Origin: CAYVAP01 sp964343195
GTDB taxonomy: Bacteria; Bacteroidota; Bacteroidia; J057
DNA: 55,375 nt
Assembly: GCA_964343195.1 (NCBI GenBank)
Contig: CAYFIR010000031.1
Location: 1-55,375, forward strand
Direction of reading: 5' to 3'
Positions 49,201 to 55,375 of the stretch are shown piece after piece. Each line of letters begins with the position of its first letter. Position 1 is the first letter of the stretch. Below the pieces are notes generated by a model that saw only the letters and a list, made by a program, of their open reading frames with translations, had not been told where the DNA came from and ran no database searches. Both the position numbers and the translations under genes were made by a program.

Positions 49201-49570
49201 AGCTCACGGTGAACATTTCACCGTAACACTGAGTGCCGATAATCCTTCTCACTCTGGAGTCGAATTTGAAGTTTCTGACAATCAGATTACGGTCACGGGG
49301 CTGGACCTGCTGTCAAGTGTGAAGGGCCTGACTGCCTATCCGAATCCAACAGAGTCTATCCTGAACGTCAGCTGGAACCAGGTAGAAATGGCCGAAGCTC
49401 ATCTTACCCTGCGCAATGCACTGGGACAGGAAATGATGCGACGAGACCTGGGGCGGGTTGCAGGACAGGTAGAAGAAACCCTCTCCCTGGATCAACTGCC
49501 TGCAGGTATTTACCTGCTGGAAGTTGGGGTGAATGGGGAGCGTCAAAGCCTTCGCATTACCCGCAATTAA
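46280..49570 (+). CDS. PKD-repeat T9SS adhesin
   Basis: This 1096-residue surface protein begins with a signal peptide (cleavage after residue 22, QVLAQ). After a carboxypeptidase-regulatory-like domain (ISGTITDQSGQPIPNQW) come eight PKD-type repeats (about residues 125-790). Each has a W-FGDGT strand, a V-C-L-x-V-T-D strand and a GC-x(4-5)-C pair. Then come two more CarboxypepD_reg/SdrB-like domains and a C-terminal T9SS sorting domain (YPNPTESILNVSW...GIYLLEV). It should be secreted by T9SS and bind matrix or glycan. PKD 1/3 and 2/4 resemble each other, showing an internal duplication. It lies just upstream of the ECF sigma factor. Confidence 0.88.
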   Translation: MRKISFLLGLLMLALSGQVLAQTSQVYISGTITDQSGQPIPNQWVVAEFGGNQGFQDFDSIQANVNGFFDDTTFVTPPQTGYILVWVSVPGCNPSYMVDTAFFDSSAYQSYTFNFQTNCNAPPTCVASFSHQTSGTGLVTFTNLSQAPAGTSYFWDMGDGSTMTGNNVSYLYGSPGTYTACLYLNNSTTGCFDSTCQTIVIPSQTCTANLYAGSLGNGEYLFVADSSQSNPGTVYVWDFGDGTVSTTYAANTTYQYAVVDSYQVCLTVIDSSINCTATDCELIYVNTVPNTCVANFDYQTTFTGALAFFNTSQAPAGAVATWDMGDGTVMTGNNFVYSYNSTGTYQVCMYISNPATGCQDSICKNVFYQAAQSCNASFAAIQTTTNGDFTFFADSSTNNPGTLYQWDFGDGNTAVTTAPYISNQYTQPGSYMVCLAVTDTLTGCMDSTCQLVTYSNVPTCSADFIFTQIGAPGSYDVQFINTSIPQDTTQYQAVHWYFGDGTLDNQSKYMTYHTYPGPGTYFASLYLQTTSGCVDTVAQVITLAGSGCAADFSWDSSGLTVDFTNLSTGSNPAGPLDYYWYFGDSTGTSTQMSPTYTYSQPGTYFVCLAITDSLTGCTDQICEMISVGVTGGNTCIAEFIPTPLGNQTFVFQALAYGQPYTYTWNFGDGTGDSIAGPLVHYTYSQPGQYNVCLTLADTANNCADTVCYLVDATAANPTCSANFVWSQTATGAYQFTNLSTSQDSNATSYFWEFGDSTFSTAANPSKTYNGPGPWVVCLTVTDSSTGCMDFTCQVVGDSVNLGLSISGLVLQNGLPALNGIAYLIEHDSAAGTLTLIDSTFIGGSYYHFQNVQPGTYLVKAALLPGSPGYSSFLPTYLGDELFWDDAISTIVGGYPVVNPSINLILGNNPGGPGFIGGLVSQGANKKGDPMTNVSILLLDADYNPVTHVATDANGEFILENLAYGTYHVFVEMPGAHGEHFTVTLSADNPSHSGVEFEVSDNQITVTGLDLLSSVKGLTAYPNPTESILNVSWNQVEMAEAHLTLRNALGQEMMRRDLGRVAGQVEETLSLDQLPAGIYLLEVGVNGERQSLRITRN

Positions 49571-49574
49571 TGAT

Positions 49575-49641
49575 GGTATGGGGAATGCGGTATAAGGTTG
49601 CAGGTTTTTCCATGAAGACTTATACCGTTTCCCATATTCCA
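49575..49641. repeat. Imperfect inverted repeat after the adhesin gene
   Basis: Arms at 49575-49596 (TATGGGGAATGCGGTATAAG) and 49618-49641 are inverted over about 20 bp. The composition recalls the 22.3-kb inverted repeats. It lies before the real terminator. Confidence 0.6.
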
Positions 49642-49700
49642 ATTTTCTCTCACCATCAAAGTTGAATGAATTTAAGTATCTTAACATAAGATGAGAACAC

Positions 49701-49744
49701 GTGGCTGTCTCAGCGGGCATGAACCACTGAGACAGCCACTTTTT
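49701..49744 (+). terminator. Terminator after the PKD adhesin
   Basis: A perfect 13-bp stem GTGGCTGTCTCAG / CTGAGACAGCCAC followed by TTTTT. Confidence 0.88.
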
Positions 49745-49765
49745 CCTTTGGCCATCGTGTGATGT

Positions 49766-50335
49766 ATGAACGTCCCTGAAAAGCTATTAAAGGCCTGTAT
49801 CAAAGAAGACCGCAGAGCGCAGTCAGAGCTTTACAGACACTGTTTTGGTGTCATGATGGGGATTTGTATGCGTTACCTCAAGGACGAGCAGGAAGCAGTC
49901 GCGGCGCTGAACCAGAGCTTTCTAAAGGTATTGAAAGGCCTGGAAAAGCGTAACCCCAAGGCCCCCTTTGAGGCCTGGCTGCGTCGCCTGACCATCAACA
50001 CGGTAATCGACGAGTACCGCCGCAACAAAAAGTTTCACGCTCATATCCAGGTAGAAGACTTCTCGGAAGGAAGTGGATATACCCATTCCCTGGATTTCAA
50101 TGAAGCGGACCGAAGACTGGATGCCGAAGAGATTGAAAGGCTGATACAGGCTTTGCCGCCGGTGACCCAGCAGGTATTCAACCTCTACGCCATCGATGGA
50201 TATAGCCACCGTGAGATAGCCAAGATGCTGGAAATATCTGAGGGGACTTCAAAATGGCACGTGAGTACGGCAAGAAGCCGCCTAAAGGAACAAATGGCTC
50301 ATATGATTAACTATAGTGAGAAAACGAAGCTATGA
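49766..50335 (+). CDS. ECF RNA polymerase sigma factor
   Basis: This 189-residue cytosolic protein has the two domains of extracytoplasmic function sigma factors. Region 2 is about residues 20-90 (MGICMRYLKDEQEAVAALNQSFLKVLKGL and the AWLRRLTINTVIDEYRR segment). Region 4 is about 125-180 (LPPVTQQVFNLYAIDGYSHREIAKMLEISEGTSKWHVSTARSRL). It redirects RNA polymerase to specific promoters. It overlaps by four bases with the next gene, whose N-terminus looks like an anti-sigma factor, so the two form a regulatory pair. Targets are unknown; the flanking PKD proteins are candidates. Confidence 0.93.
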   Translation: MNVPEKLLKACIKEDRRAQSELYRHCFGVMMGICMRYLKDEQEAVAALNQSFLKVLKGLEKRNPKAPFEAWLRRLTINTVIDEYRRNKKFHAHIQVEDFSEGSGYTHSLDFNEADRRLDAEEIERLIQALPPVTQQVFNLYAIDGYSHREIAKMLEISEGTSKWHVSTARSRLKEQMAHMINYSEKTKL

Positions 50336-51576
50336 GCGATCAGCAGTTTGATGACTTTCTGAAAGGCAAACTGGAAAGTCGCCAATACGAATTGAAACCC
50401 GAATACTGGTCAGCAGCCGAGGCACTGTTGGACCAGGAAGGGAAGGCGCGTCGCAGACCCGGCTGGTGGTTTTGGATGCTGCTCATGTTTGGGCTTGCCA
50501 TAGGAGGTTTTGCTTCCTATGGCATTTATACGTGGCTGGGAACCTCCTCAGCTTCGGATGCTCTATTTTTGGCTTCATACCATGGGCCTGTGTTGGAATC
50601 CCCTGACTGTCAGGAAGTCCCAGTAACATTAGCCTCAGTTGCCGTGGAGGAATCTGCCTCATTTGCTTCCAATACCTCCGGCTCATACCATTTGGCTGAA
50701 ACTGGTAGTGGGCCAATGAAAAAGGCCGCAGCGCAGCGTCTGGTAGCAGACACAGAAAGGGTAGGAGGGCCGCTAGTCGAGAGTGGGTCTTCTACAAAAG
50801 AAGGCATCATTCCCCGTCTGGAGACCGATACGGAAGAAGGTGCTGAGCAACTGGACCTTGCAGCGGTATATGCCCTGAAAGATCGCTCTTATCTGCTTGA
50901 TCGCAGGGCCCTGCATCAATTGGCCGTGGATGCAGACGGGGTGCTGGGACGCGAGGTACGCCACTTCTTTCAGATGGAGGCAGGATTTGCGCTGGCTCCA
51001 GGCTGGCAAAACACCGGTAGTGGATACCAGGCGTATAGCCTCAGCCCGAGTTTAGGACTAGGATATGCCTACGTCATTCGTCCGAATCTGAGATTACAGG
51101 CTGGCATACGCTATCAGGGGCGTGGAGCCCTTGACAGTGACTCGACCTACCTCAACCGGAACTTTGGCTTTGGGGTCATTGATACCCTGAGTACAGTGGC
51201 ACCTGGCCGACTCCATTCGGTGGCTATACCCCTGAGATTGGACCTGCGAGTGGGCAATCGTCACTACTTGCAGGCCGGGCTGCAGCCTAGCTTCCTGCTC
51301 AATGCATCGGGTGAGTTAGTCGAGTCCGTGCAAAACGAGACCTCTGCCAACGAATTTAACAGACAGAATGTCTGGGGGTACCGACAGGGATTTCAGGCCT
51401 GGGATCTGTCGCTCATAATGGGCTATCGCTATTACCTTGGTCGGGGAATCAGAGTGGGCATCAGCGGTCAATACGGCCTGACTGATCAGACTCAGACAAC
51501 CTTTTTTCAAAATAATCAAACCAACCGCCACATCGAGATGCGCCTGATGCTGGAATATGACCTGGGAAGATGGTAG
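50332..51576 (+). CDS. Anti-sigma-like membrane protein fused to outer-membrane beta-barrel domain
   Basis: This 414-residue protein has a cytosolic N-terminus (about 1-42: MSDQQFDDFLKGKLESRQYELKPEYWSAAEALLDQE) that fits an anti-sigma helix. A single transmembrane helix follows (about 45-69). Then comes a low-complexity periplasmic linker (about 70-200) and a C-terminal beta-barrel-like domain (about 210-414) with amphipathic strands (FFQMEAGFALAPGW, LSLGLGYAYVIRPNLRLQAGIRY, MRLMLEYDLGRW). The start codon overlaps the sigma factor stop (ATGA), indicating coupling. It could span from the sigma factor to the outer membrane. Anti-sigma role is inferred from position and topology. Confidence 0.8.
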   Translation: MSDQQFDDFLKGKLESRQYELKPEYWSAAEALLDQEGKARRRPGWWFWMLLMFGLAIGGFASYGIYTWLGTSSASDALFLASYHGPVLESPDCQEVPVTLASVAVEESASFASNTSGSYHLAETGSGPMKKAAAQRLVADTERVGGPLVESGSSTKEGIIPRLETDTEEGAEQLDLAAVYALKDRSYLLDRRALHQLAVDADGVLGREVRHFFQMEAGFALAPGWQNTGSGYQAYSLSPSLGLGYAYVIRPNLRLQAGIRYQGRGALDSDSTYLNRNFGFGVIDTLSTVAPGRLHSVAIPLRLDLRVGNRHYLQAGLQPSFLLNASGELVESVQNETSANEFNRQNVWGYRQGFQAWDLSLIMGYRYYLGRGIRVGISGQYGLTDQTQTTFFQNNQTNRHIEMRLMLEYDLGRW

Positions 51577-51811
51577 GGTGGGGGAATTTCGAATTCGTGA
51601 TTGGTAATTCGTAAATATAATTATACAAAGCATGTCAAAATATCCCTGATGTCCACTTAAAGCTTATACAAAAGCGACCTCACTAGGGCAGCAAATGGAA
51701 GAATAATACGCCGCATATTTTTCTCACGCAGATCGAAGATGCCGCATAGCGGTAGGAGTAAAGACGCAGAGAGAAACCTGTCGGTTTTCAAAGCCCCTTC
51801 CAAAAGAACTT

Positions 51812-51990
51812 TAAAGCAAGCCTGGGGCGGCGTAGGGCGGCATTCGGTGAACGGGGGCGGCTTGTGGGGCAGAATGGAATGCCGAACTTTTTTTGCCTAC
51901 TTTTTTTGAAAAAAAAGTAGGTCCCGCTGAAAGCGAAATTACACTTGCAAACACGTCGAATATTAAAAATCCGATTGCGGAGCTAGAGAG
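51812..51990 (+). repeat. Dispersed structured repeat, copy C (full length)
   Basis: This copy has both halves found separately at 11936 (left) and 34 (right). The hairpin is at 51896-51921 (CCTAC, T7, G, A8, GTAGG). Compared with copy A, one stem pair has changed from C-G to T-A on both sides. Confidence 0.65.
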
Positions 51991-52053
51991 GTCGAAGCTG
52001 ATAAGCAAATTTTTATACGCTCCCCACTCGTATTGGAGCGAAGCTGAGACCCG

Positions 52054-52270
52054 TTCCACTAGTGCTTTTAGAATGAAGTAATGAACCAATTTGAATTGAG
52101 ATAACAGTCTAATTACCAGCACATTCAACTTCGAACTTTGAACCACAAACTTCGAACTCATTCCACTAGTACTTTTTGAATGAAGCAATGAACCAATTTG
52201 AAATTGGGCAAACTCCTAACCAGCAACACCTTAAACTCCGAACATCTGACTCCGAACTTATTCCACTAGC
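52054..52270 (+). repeat. Tandem ~100-107 bp repeats with TTCCACTAG start
   Basis: TTCCACTAG occurs at 52054, 52161 and 52261. The first two copies share TGAATGAAG-AATGAACCAATTTGAA with a few changes, and each ends with degenerate TTCGAACT/CTCCGAAC heptamers. Confidence 0.75.
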
Positions 52271-52280
52271 AAAACGAAAC

Positions 52281-53399
52281 ATGGACAAGCGATTTATTCC
52301 ATATTTACTCATACTTCTGTGGCTTGTAATGGGCTGCGGAGTAGAGCCTCTGCCCGAAAATCAGGAGGGAACCCCAGAGTTTTTTGCTAAAGGCACCCTT
52401 GAGCAAACCAGTTTTGATTGGGTAGCAGGAGAAGAAATGCGGTATATGAATACCGACTACCGCTATGAAGAACAGGGCCTGTACACCCTGATTGGTTCCC
52501 TGGGGGAAAAAGAATGTCTGGATTGTCCGGGAAACCTGACTGTTAAGATCCGGGACTTTCGGCTGAGAGAGCAAAACTCCCGGATGGATATCGATTCTGC
52601 CCTGGAGCGAACCATCTACGCTTATTATCGGGAAGATGGAGCAGAAGGCCCACAGGTTACCCGGGTGGCCTTTGAGAATGAATCTACCGGAGGCAATTAT
52701 CAGTGGAATTTCGGTGACGGAACTACCCACACCGGGGCCAATCCGGTTCATGAATATCAGGACTCGGCTCTCCTGAGCCCCCAAGTGTGCCTCGAGACAG
52801 TCGATGGCAGCGGCTGTGTAACTGCTATTTGCAATGAGGTGTTACTGGAAGAGACCGACTGTGCCGTGGACTTTGAGCATAGCCTGTACCCTAACAGCAC
52901 CTATGTAGAGTTCCGGGCTGAAGTCCGTGGGCAGCAGCCCTTTCGCTATCGCTGGGATTTTGGAGATGGATATGGGGCCTCCCTGGGCAACCCTGGTTAT
53001 TCCTATGGTGAGGCGGGGCTCTACCGCGTGTGCCTGACGGTAACGGATGGCAATGGCTGCCAGCGGACGATCTGTAAAAACATTGCCGCTGACCCTGAGC
53101 AATGCGAGCATAACTTCAGTTATGAAGTTACCCGAACGGCTGTGATCGACACGTTACAGTTCTCACGTGTGGAGGTGGAGTGGTTTGATGAGGACGGAAC
53201 CCGCTTCTCAAGTGCGCTGGGAAATCAACTGTCCAGTTCCCACTTTCAATTACTTTCTCACGAGGCATATCAGGCAAATGAGGAGAGGCAGCAAACGGAA
53301 AAACTCACCCTCAAACTAACCTGTACCCTCTTCTCTGAAGACGGTCGGGAGAAAACCCTAGTCCTGGATGACGCTGTATTGGGAGTGGCCTTTCCATAG
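52281..53399 (+). CDS. PKD-domain lipoprotein
   Basis: This 372-residue envelope lipoprotein starts with a lipoprotein signal (MDKRFIPYLLILLWLVMGC, C19). It carries two PKD domains: YQWNFGDGTTHTGANPVHEYQ...VCLETVDGSGCVTAIC, and YRWDFGDGYGASLGNPGYSYGEAGLYRVCLTVTDGNGCQRTIC. These have the same cysteine pattern as the adhesin at 46280. It is likely surface-anchored, perhaps a partner or paralogue of the adhesin. The longer frame from 52176 runs through the repeat array and is rejected. It is separated from the sigma/anti-sigma operon by 700 bp of repeats. Confidence 0.82.
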   Translation: MDKRFIPYLLILLWLVMGCGVEPLPENQEGTPEFFAKGTLEQTSFDWVAGEEMRYMNTDYRYEEQGLYTLIGSLGEKECLDCPGNLTVKIRDFRLREQNSRMDIDSALERTIYAYYREDGAEGPQVTRVAFENESTGGNYQWNFGDGTTHTGANPVHEYQDSALLSPQVCLETVDGSGCVTAICNEVLLEETDCAVDFEHSLYPNSTYVEFRAEVRGQQPFRYRWDFGDGYGASLGNPGYSYGEAGLYRVCLTVTDGNGCQRTICKNIAADPEQCEHNFSYEVTRTAVIDTLQFSRVEVEWFDEDGTRFSSALGNQLSSSHFQLLSHEAYQANEERQQTEKLTLKLTCTLFSEDGREKTLVLDDAVLGVAFP

Positions 53400-53412
53400 A
53401 GAAAGCTGACCG

Positions 53413-53595
53413 TCAATGTGAAAAGTCCTTGGGGTTACGCTGCAGTGAAAGCCTCTCGGGAGCAAAGTAATCGGGGTTCACCTGTTTGCCCCAGACCTTC
53501 TTGTAGCTGAAAATAAGAGTCTGTGTAACTTTCTGCCTATTTGGTATTATGTTGAAGATGAAAAAATGGGAGATTTGGCCCCAGGTCCCAACCTC
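53413..53595 (-). pseudogene. Possible C-terminal remnant of an outer-membrane protein
   Basis: A 60-codon open frame without a start codon encodes QTLIFSYKKVWGKQVNPDY and ends LSLQRNPKDFSH. It has protein-like alternating strand residues resembling the end of a barrel protein. A TGA closes it upstream. It could be a decayed gene fragment; chance is not excluded. Confidence 0.2.
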
Positions 53596-53630
53596 TCAAA
53601 CACTGACCATCTCAATATCCGATACCTCCT

Positions 53631-54032
53631 ATGGAGCCGACAGACTCAATTGTGATTTTTGACGGAGTGTGTAACCTCTGCAACTCCTCTGTGGATTTCA
53701 TCATCAGGAGGGATAAACGCGACCATTTCAAGGTAACCGCCAATCAGCATGAGACTGGAAAGCGGTTGCTGGCTGAGCATGGGGTCAACCCCAAACAGGT
53801 TGATACCCTTTTCCTGTATGAAGGGGGCAATCTCTACCATAGATCAACTGCGGCACTGAAAATTGCGCGCGGTCTCGGCTTTCCATGGAGTTTGTTTTAT
53901 GTCTTCATGGTTATTCCTCGCCCCATAAGAGATGCTGTATACCGCCTCATCGCCAACAATCGCTATCGCTGGTTCGGAAAAAAAGAAACCTGCCGGCTGC
54001 CGACGCCGGAGGAGAGGGCGAAGTTTGTCTAG
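53631..54032 (+). CDS. DCC family thiol-disulfide oxidoreductase-like protein (DUF393)
   Basis: This 133-residue protein has the DUF393/DCC signature at its N-terminus: IVIFDGVCNLCNSSVDFIIRRD, with C14 and C17 in the CxxC motif. The family is predicted to have a thioredoxin-like fold. The remainder (FLYEGGNLYHRSTAALKIARGLGFPWSLFYVFMVIPRPIRDAVYRLIANNRYRWFGKKETCRLP) matches the usual length and pattern. The precise reaction is unknown. It is monocistronic, before the DnaJ-like gene. Confidence 0.88.
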   Translation: MEPTDSIVIFDGVCNLCNSSVDFIIRRDKRDHFKVTANQHETGKRLLAEHGVNPKQVDTLFLYEGGNLYHRSTAALKIARGLGFPWSLFYVFMVIPRPIRDAVYRLIANNRYRWFGKKETCRLPTPEERAKFV

Positions 54033-54075
54033 GTCCCTAGCTGAGGAGACTTCTACTGATCAATGAAAAAGTCTG

Positions 54076-54083
54076 TATTTTTG
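54076..54083 (+). promoter_or_regulatory. -7 element directly upstream of the cbpA-like gene
   Basis: TATTTTTGC matches TAnnTTTG exactly and ends 7 nt before the ATG at 54091, suggesting a leaderless or near-leaderless mRNA. Confidence 0.5.
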
Positions 54084-54090
54084 CCATAGA

Positions 54091-54969
54091 ATGAATTACA
54101 AAGACTATTACCAGGTATTGGGGGTAAATCCCCGCGCTGCAACAGAGGACATCAGGGCGGCATACAAGAAGTTGGCGGTGCAGTACCACCCTGACCGAAA
54201 TCCTGGTAATACTGCTGCGGAAAATCGGTTCAAGGAAATCTCTGAGGCGAAGGAAATTCTGCTCGATGCGGATAACCGAAGACAGTATGATGCCCTGCGT
54301 ATGCAGTACATCGCTCAGCAGCAGATGCGGCGTCATACTCCCCGTGCAGGGGCACGGCCTCAACCCCAGGAATCGAGCCAAACCGATGGCAGTGGTATTT
54401 TCTCCAGCTTTTTTGAGGAGGTCTTCGGGCGGGGAAGGCGACAGCCCCGGCGTGGAAAAAACCTGGAGGCCCACATCAAAATCTCTCTTGAAGAGGCTTA
54501 CCATGGCACCCGCGATGTGCTCAAGTTTGAGGGGCGAAAACTCCGCATACGAATCAAGCCTGGTATGAGAGACGGTCAGACCCTTCGCATCAAGGGCCAG
54601 GGAGGAGCAGGTCAAAATGGAGGTCCCAGTGGCGACCTGTTTTTGTCTATCAAGGTAAAGCCCCACCCGATTTTCACCCGCAAAGAGGATGACCTGTACG
54701 CAGAACAGGAAGTTGATCTCTATACAGCGGTCCTCGGGAGAAAGATTCAGATCCCCAGTCTCAAAGGCACCCCAGTGAAGGTGCAGATACCCGCTGGGAC
54801 CCAACCCGGTGAAAGGCTAAAACTCAAGGGCCTCGGAATGCCCGATCATGATCACCCTGGTGTGTTTGGTGACCTATACCTTAAAATTAAAGTCAACGTC
54901 CCGAGGAGCCTCAGTCAGGAGCAGCGGGTGCTATTTGAAAGGCTGGCAGACTCTGACCCTAAAATCTGA
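54091..54969 (+). CDS. cbpA: Curved-DNA-binding/DnaJ-type co-chaperone (CbpA-like)
   Basis: This 292-residue protein begins with a J domain including the HPD motif (YHPDRN, residues 32-37) and a C-terminal DnaJ peptide-binding region (about 125-285: LEAHIKISLEEAYHGTRDVLKFEGRKLRIRIKPGMRDGQTLRIKGQG). It lacks the zinc-finger cysteine repeats of DnaJ, which matches CbpA. It stimulates DnaK ATPase activity and binds unfolded proteins or curved DNA. A near-leaderless promoter is present. No dnaK or cbpM is adjacent. Confidence 0.9.
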   Translation: MNYKDYYQVLGVNPRAATEDIRAAYKKLAVQYHPDRNPGNTAAENRFKEISEAKEILLDADNRRQYDALRMQYIAQQQMRRHTPRAGARPQPQESSQTDGSGIFSSFFEEVFGRGRRQPRRGKNLEAHIKISLEEAYHGTRDVLKFEGRKLRIRIKPGMRDGQTLRIKGQGGAGQNGGPSGDLFLSIKVKPHPIFTRKEDDLYAEQEVDLYTAVLGRKIQIPSLKGTPVKVQIPAGTQPGERLKLKGLGMPDHDHPGVFGDLYLKIKVNVPRSLSQEQRVLFERLADSDPKI

Positions 54970-55375
54970 GCTAACAGTCAGCAGGAATGTAGTAAATGCA
55001 GGCGTTGTCCTGAGGTCACAAAGGATGTGAATCAAACTGCCAGGTACCAGACTTCATATTCTTTATACCATCCATCCCTTTTTCCAGTTTGGCAGTTCCC
55101 GGGAGCAGGGAAAAGAACGTGAACGAGGTCAGGCGTTCATTTGGGTCTATGAATAATGGAAAGTGTATTAAGCATGCGTAGCTCCCGGCTTAATATTGGG
55201 TAAATACAAGGTCAATCAGTGGCTATTTATTCTCCTTGCCCAAGGGAGAATCCGCGTCTTCCATCAAAACTGTAGAGATTCTCAGACTTGATGACATCCC
55301 ATCCGGCCTGATATAATCTGACGTGAGTTTCGGGTATTACCGACTGTTTATCAAAGGTTTATGTAAAAAAGAAGG
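54970..55375. other. Gene-free right edge
   Basis: No complete gene is visible. Near 55055-55085 is a TATACCATCC-type motif like that of the 22.3-kb inverted repeats. A 44-codon minus-strand frame (55227-55358) lacks a start codon and is listed separately. Confidence 0.5.
55227..55358 (-). pseudogene. Possible C-terminal remnant of an unknown protein
   Basis: An open frame without start encodes HVRLYQAGWDVIKSENLYSF followed by DGRRGFSLGQGE and a TAA. It looks protein-like, but it is closed upstream by a TAA within the window. It may be a decayed 3' end, or chance. Confidence 0.2.

Larger units (their letters stand above)
51577..52280. other. Repeat-dense gene-free region
   Basis: No gene is seen in this 700-bp stretch. 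It starts with CGAATTCGTGATTGGTAATTCG, contains a sequence near 51720-51775 resembling CACGCAGA...GACGCAGAGAG repeats, copy C of the dispersed element (51812-51990), and a run of CCACTAG-bearing units (52054-52270). It separates the sigma/anti-sigma pair from the PKD lipoprotein. Confidence 0.6.

Noticed and set aside
54037..54804. 255-codon minus-strand frame opposite the DnaJ-like gene
   Set aside because: It is a shadow of cbpA with no domain of its own.
1..55375. tRNA, rRNA or transposase genes
   Set aside because: I looked for TPsiC-like stretches, rRNA landmarks and DDE or Y-transposase motifs and saw none, but a model-based scan was not possible.

Overview
The window looks like chromosomal DNA of a Bacteroidota, most probably a Saprospiria/Lewinella-like marine bacterium. 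This is inferred from several signs: two secreted proteins with type IX secretion (T9SS) C-terminal sorting domains, PKD- and delta-60-repeat proteins, outer-membrane barrels, a CBM20-GH77 amylomaltase, FloA, and many Bacteroidota-type promoters (-7 element TAnnTTTG) with almost no Shine-Dalgarno sequences. GC content is moderate, about half. I see no rRNA, tRNA, CRISPR array, integrase or transposase gene. The core is housekeeping, with intergenic regions rich in short dispersed and tandem repeats.

Layout. 0.4-5.2 kb: an MFS exporter, a DinB-like protein and a large delta-60-repeat T9SS protein. 5.5-9.6 kb: a DUF1569 protein, ribosomal L35/L20 and a DPE2-like 4-alpha-glucanotransferase, all on the minus strand. 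9.8-11.6 kb: a methyltransferase and a response regulator fused to a class III nucleotide cyclase. 12-20.4 kb: an ABC ATPase, a hidden 51-aa membrane protein, SerC, glycerate kinase, two lipoproteins (one SCO-like), a potassium channel with a MlaE permease, and HisA. 20.4-21.1 kb: no long gene, but a minus-strand transcription unit with promoter, two tiny ORFs, an exceptionally long Shine-Dalgarno sequence and a terminator; this is the most unusual locus here. 21.4-30 kb: an IMPase-family phosphatase, a Spy-like protein, FabI, a persulfide-dioxygenase/rhodanese fusion, a PAS-PAS protein with a kinase phosphoacceptor helix but no ATPase domain, a metallophosphoesterase and ACMSD. 30-36.2 kb: a tiny HTH protein beside four 10-bp-phased TGTCCG motifs, two barrel-like proteins, a repeat array, an aldo/keto reductase, and a minus-strand operon FadL - CrtZ - two hypothetical membrane proteins. 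36.4-46.1 kb: FloA, RecA, a cyclophilin lipoprotein, a GroES-like protein, an LVIVD-repeat lipoprotein, RpsO-Pnp and a sugar-nucleotide SDR enzyme. 46.3-53.4 kb: a surface-protein region with a PKD-repeat T9SS adhesin, an ECF sigma factor overlapping a membrane-anchored beta-barrel (probable anti-sigma fusion), and a PKD lipoprotein. 53.6-55 kb: a DCC thiol-disulfide protein and a CbpA-like DnaJ protein.

How genes fit together. The sigma/anti-sigma-barrel pair lies between two proteins sharing the same cysteine-bearing PKD repeat, suggesting a surface-protein regulatory module (inference). FadL and CrtZ appear co-transcribed. RpsO-Pnp and RpmI-RplT are the usual RNA and ribosome pairs, though RpmI-RplT lacks infC here. 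Several families of structured intergenic repeats recur, one with a compensatory base-pair change between copies.
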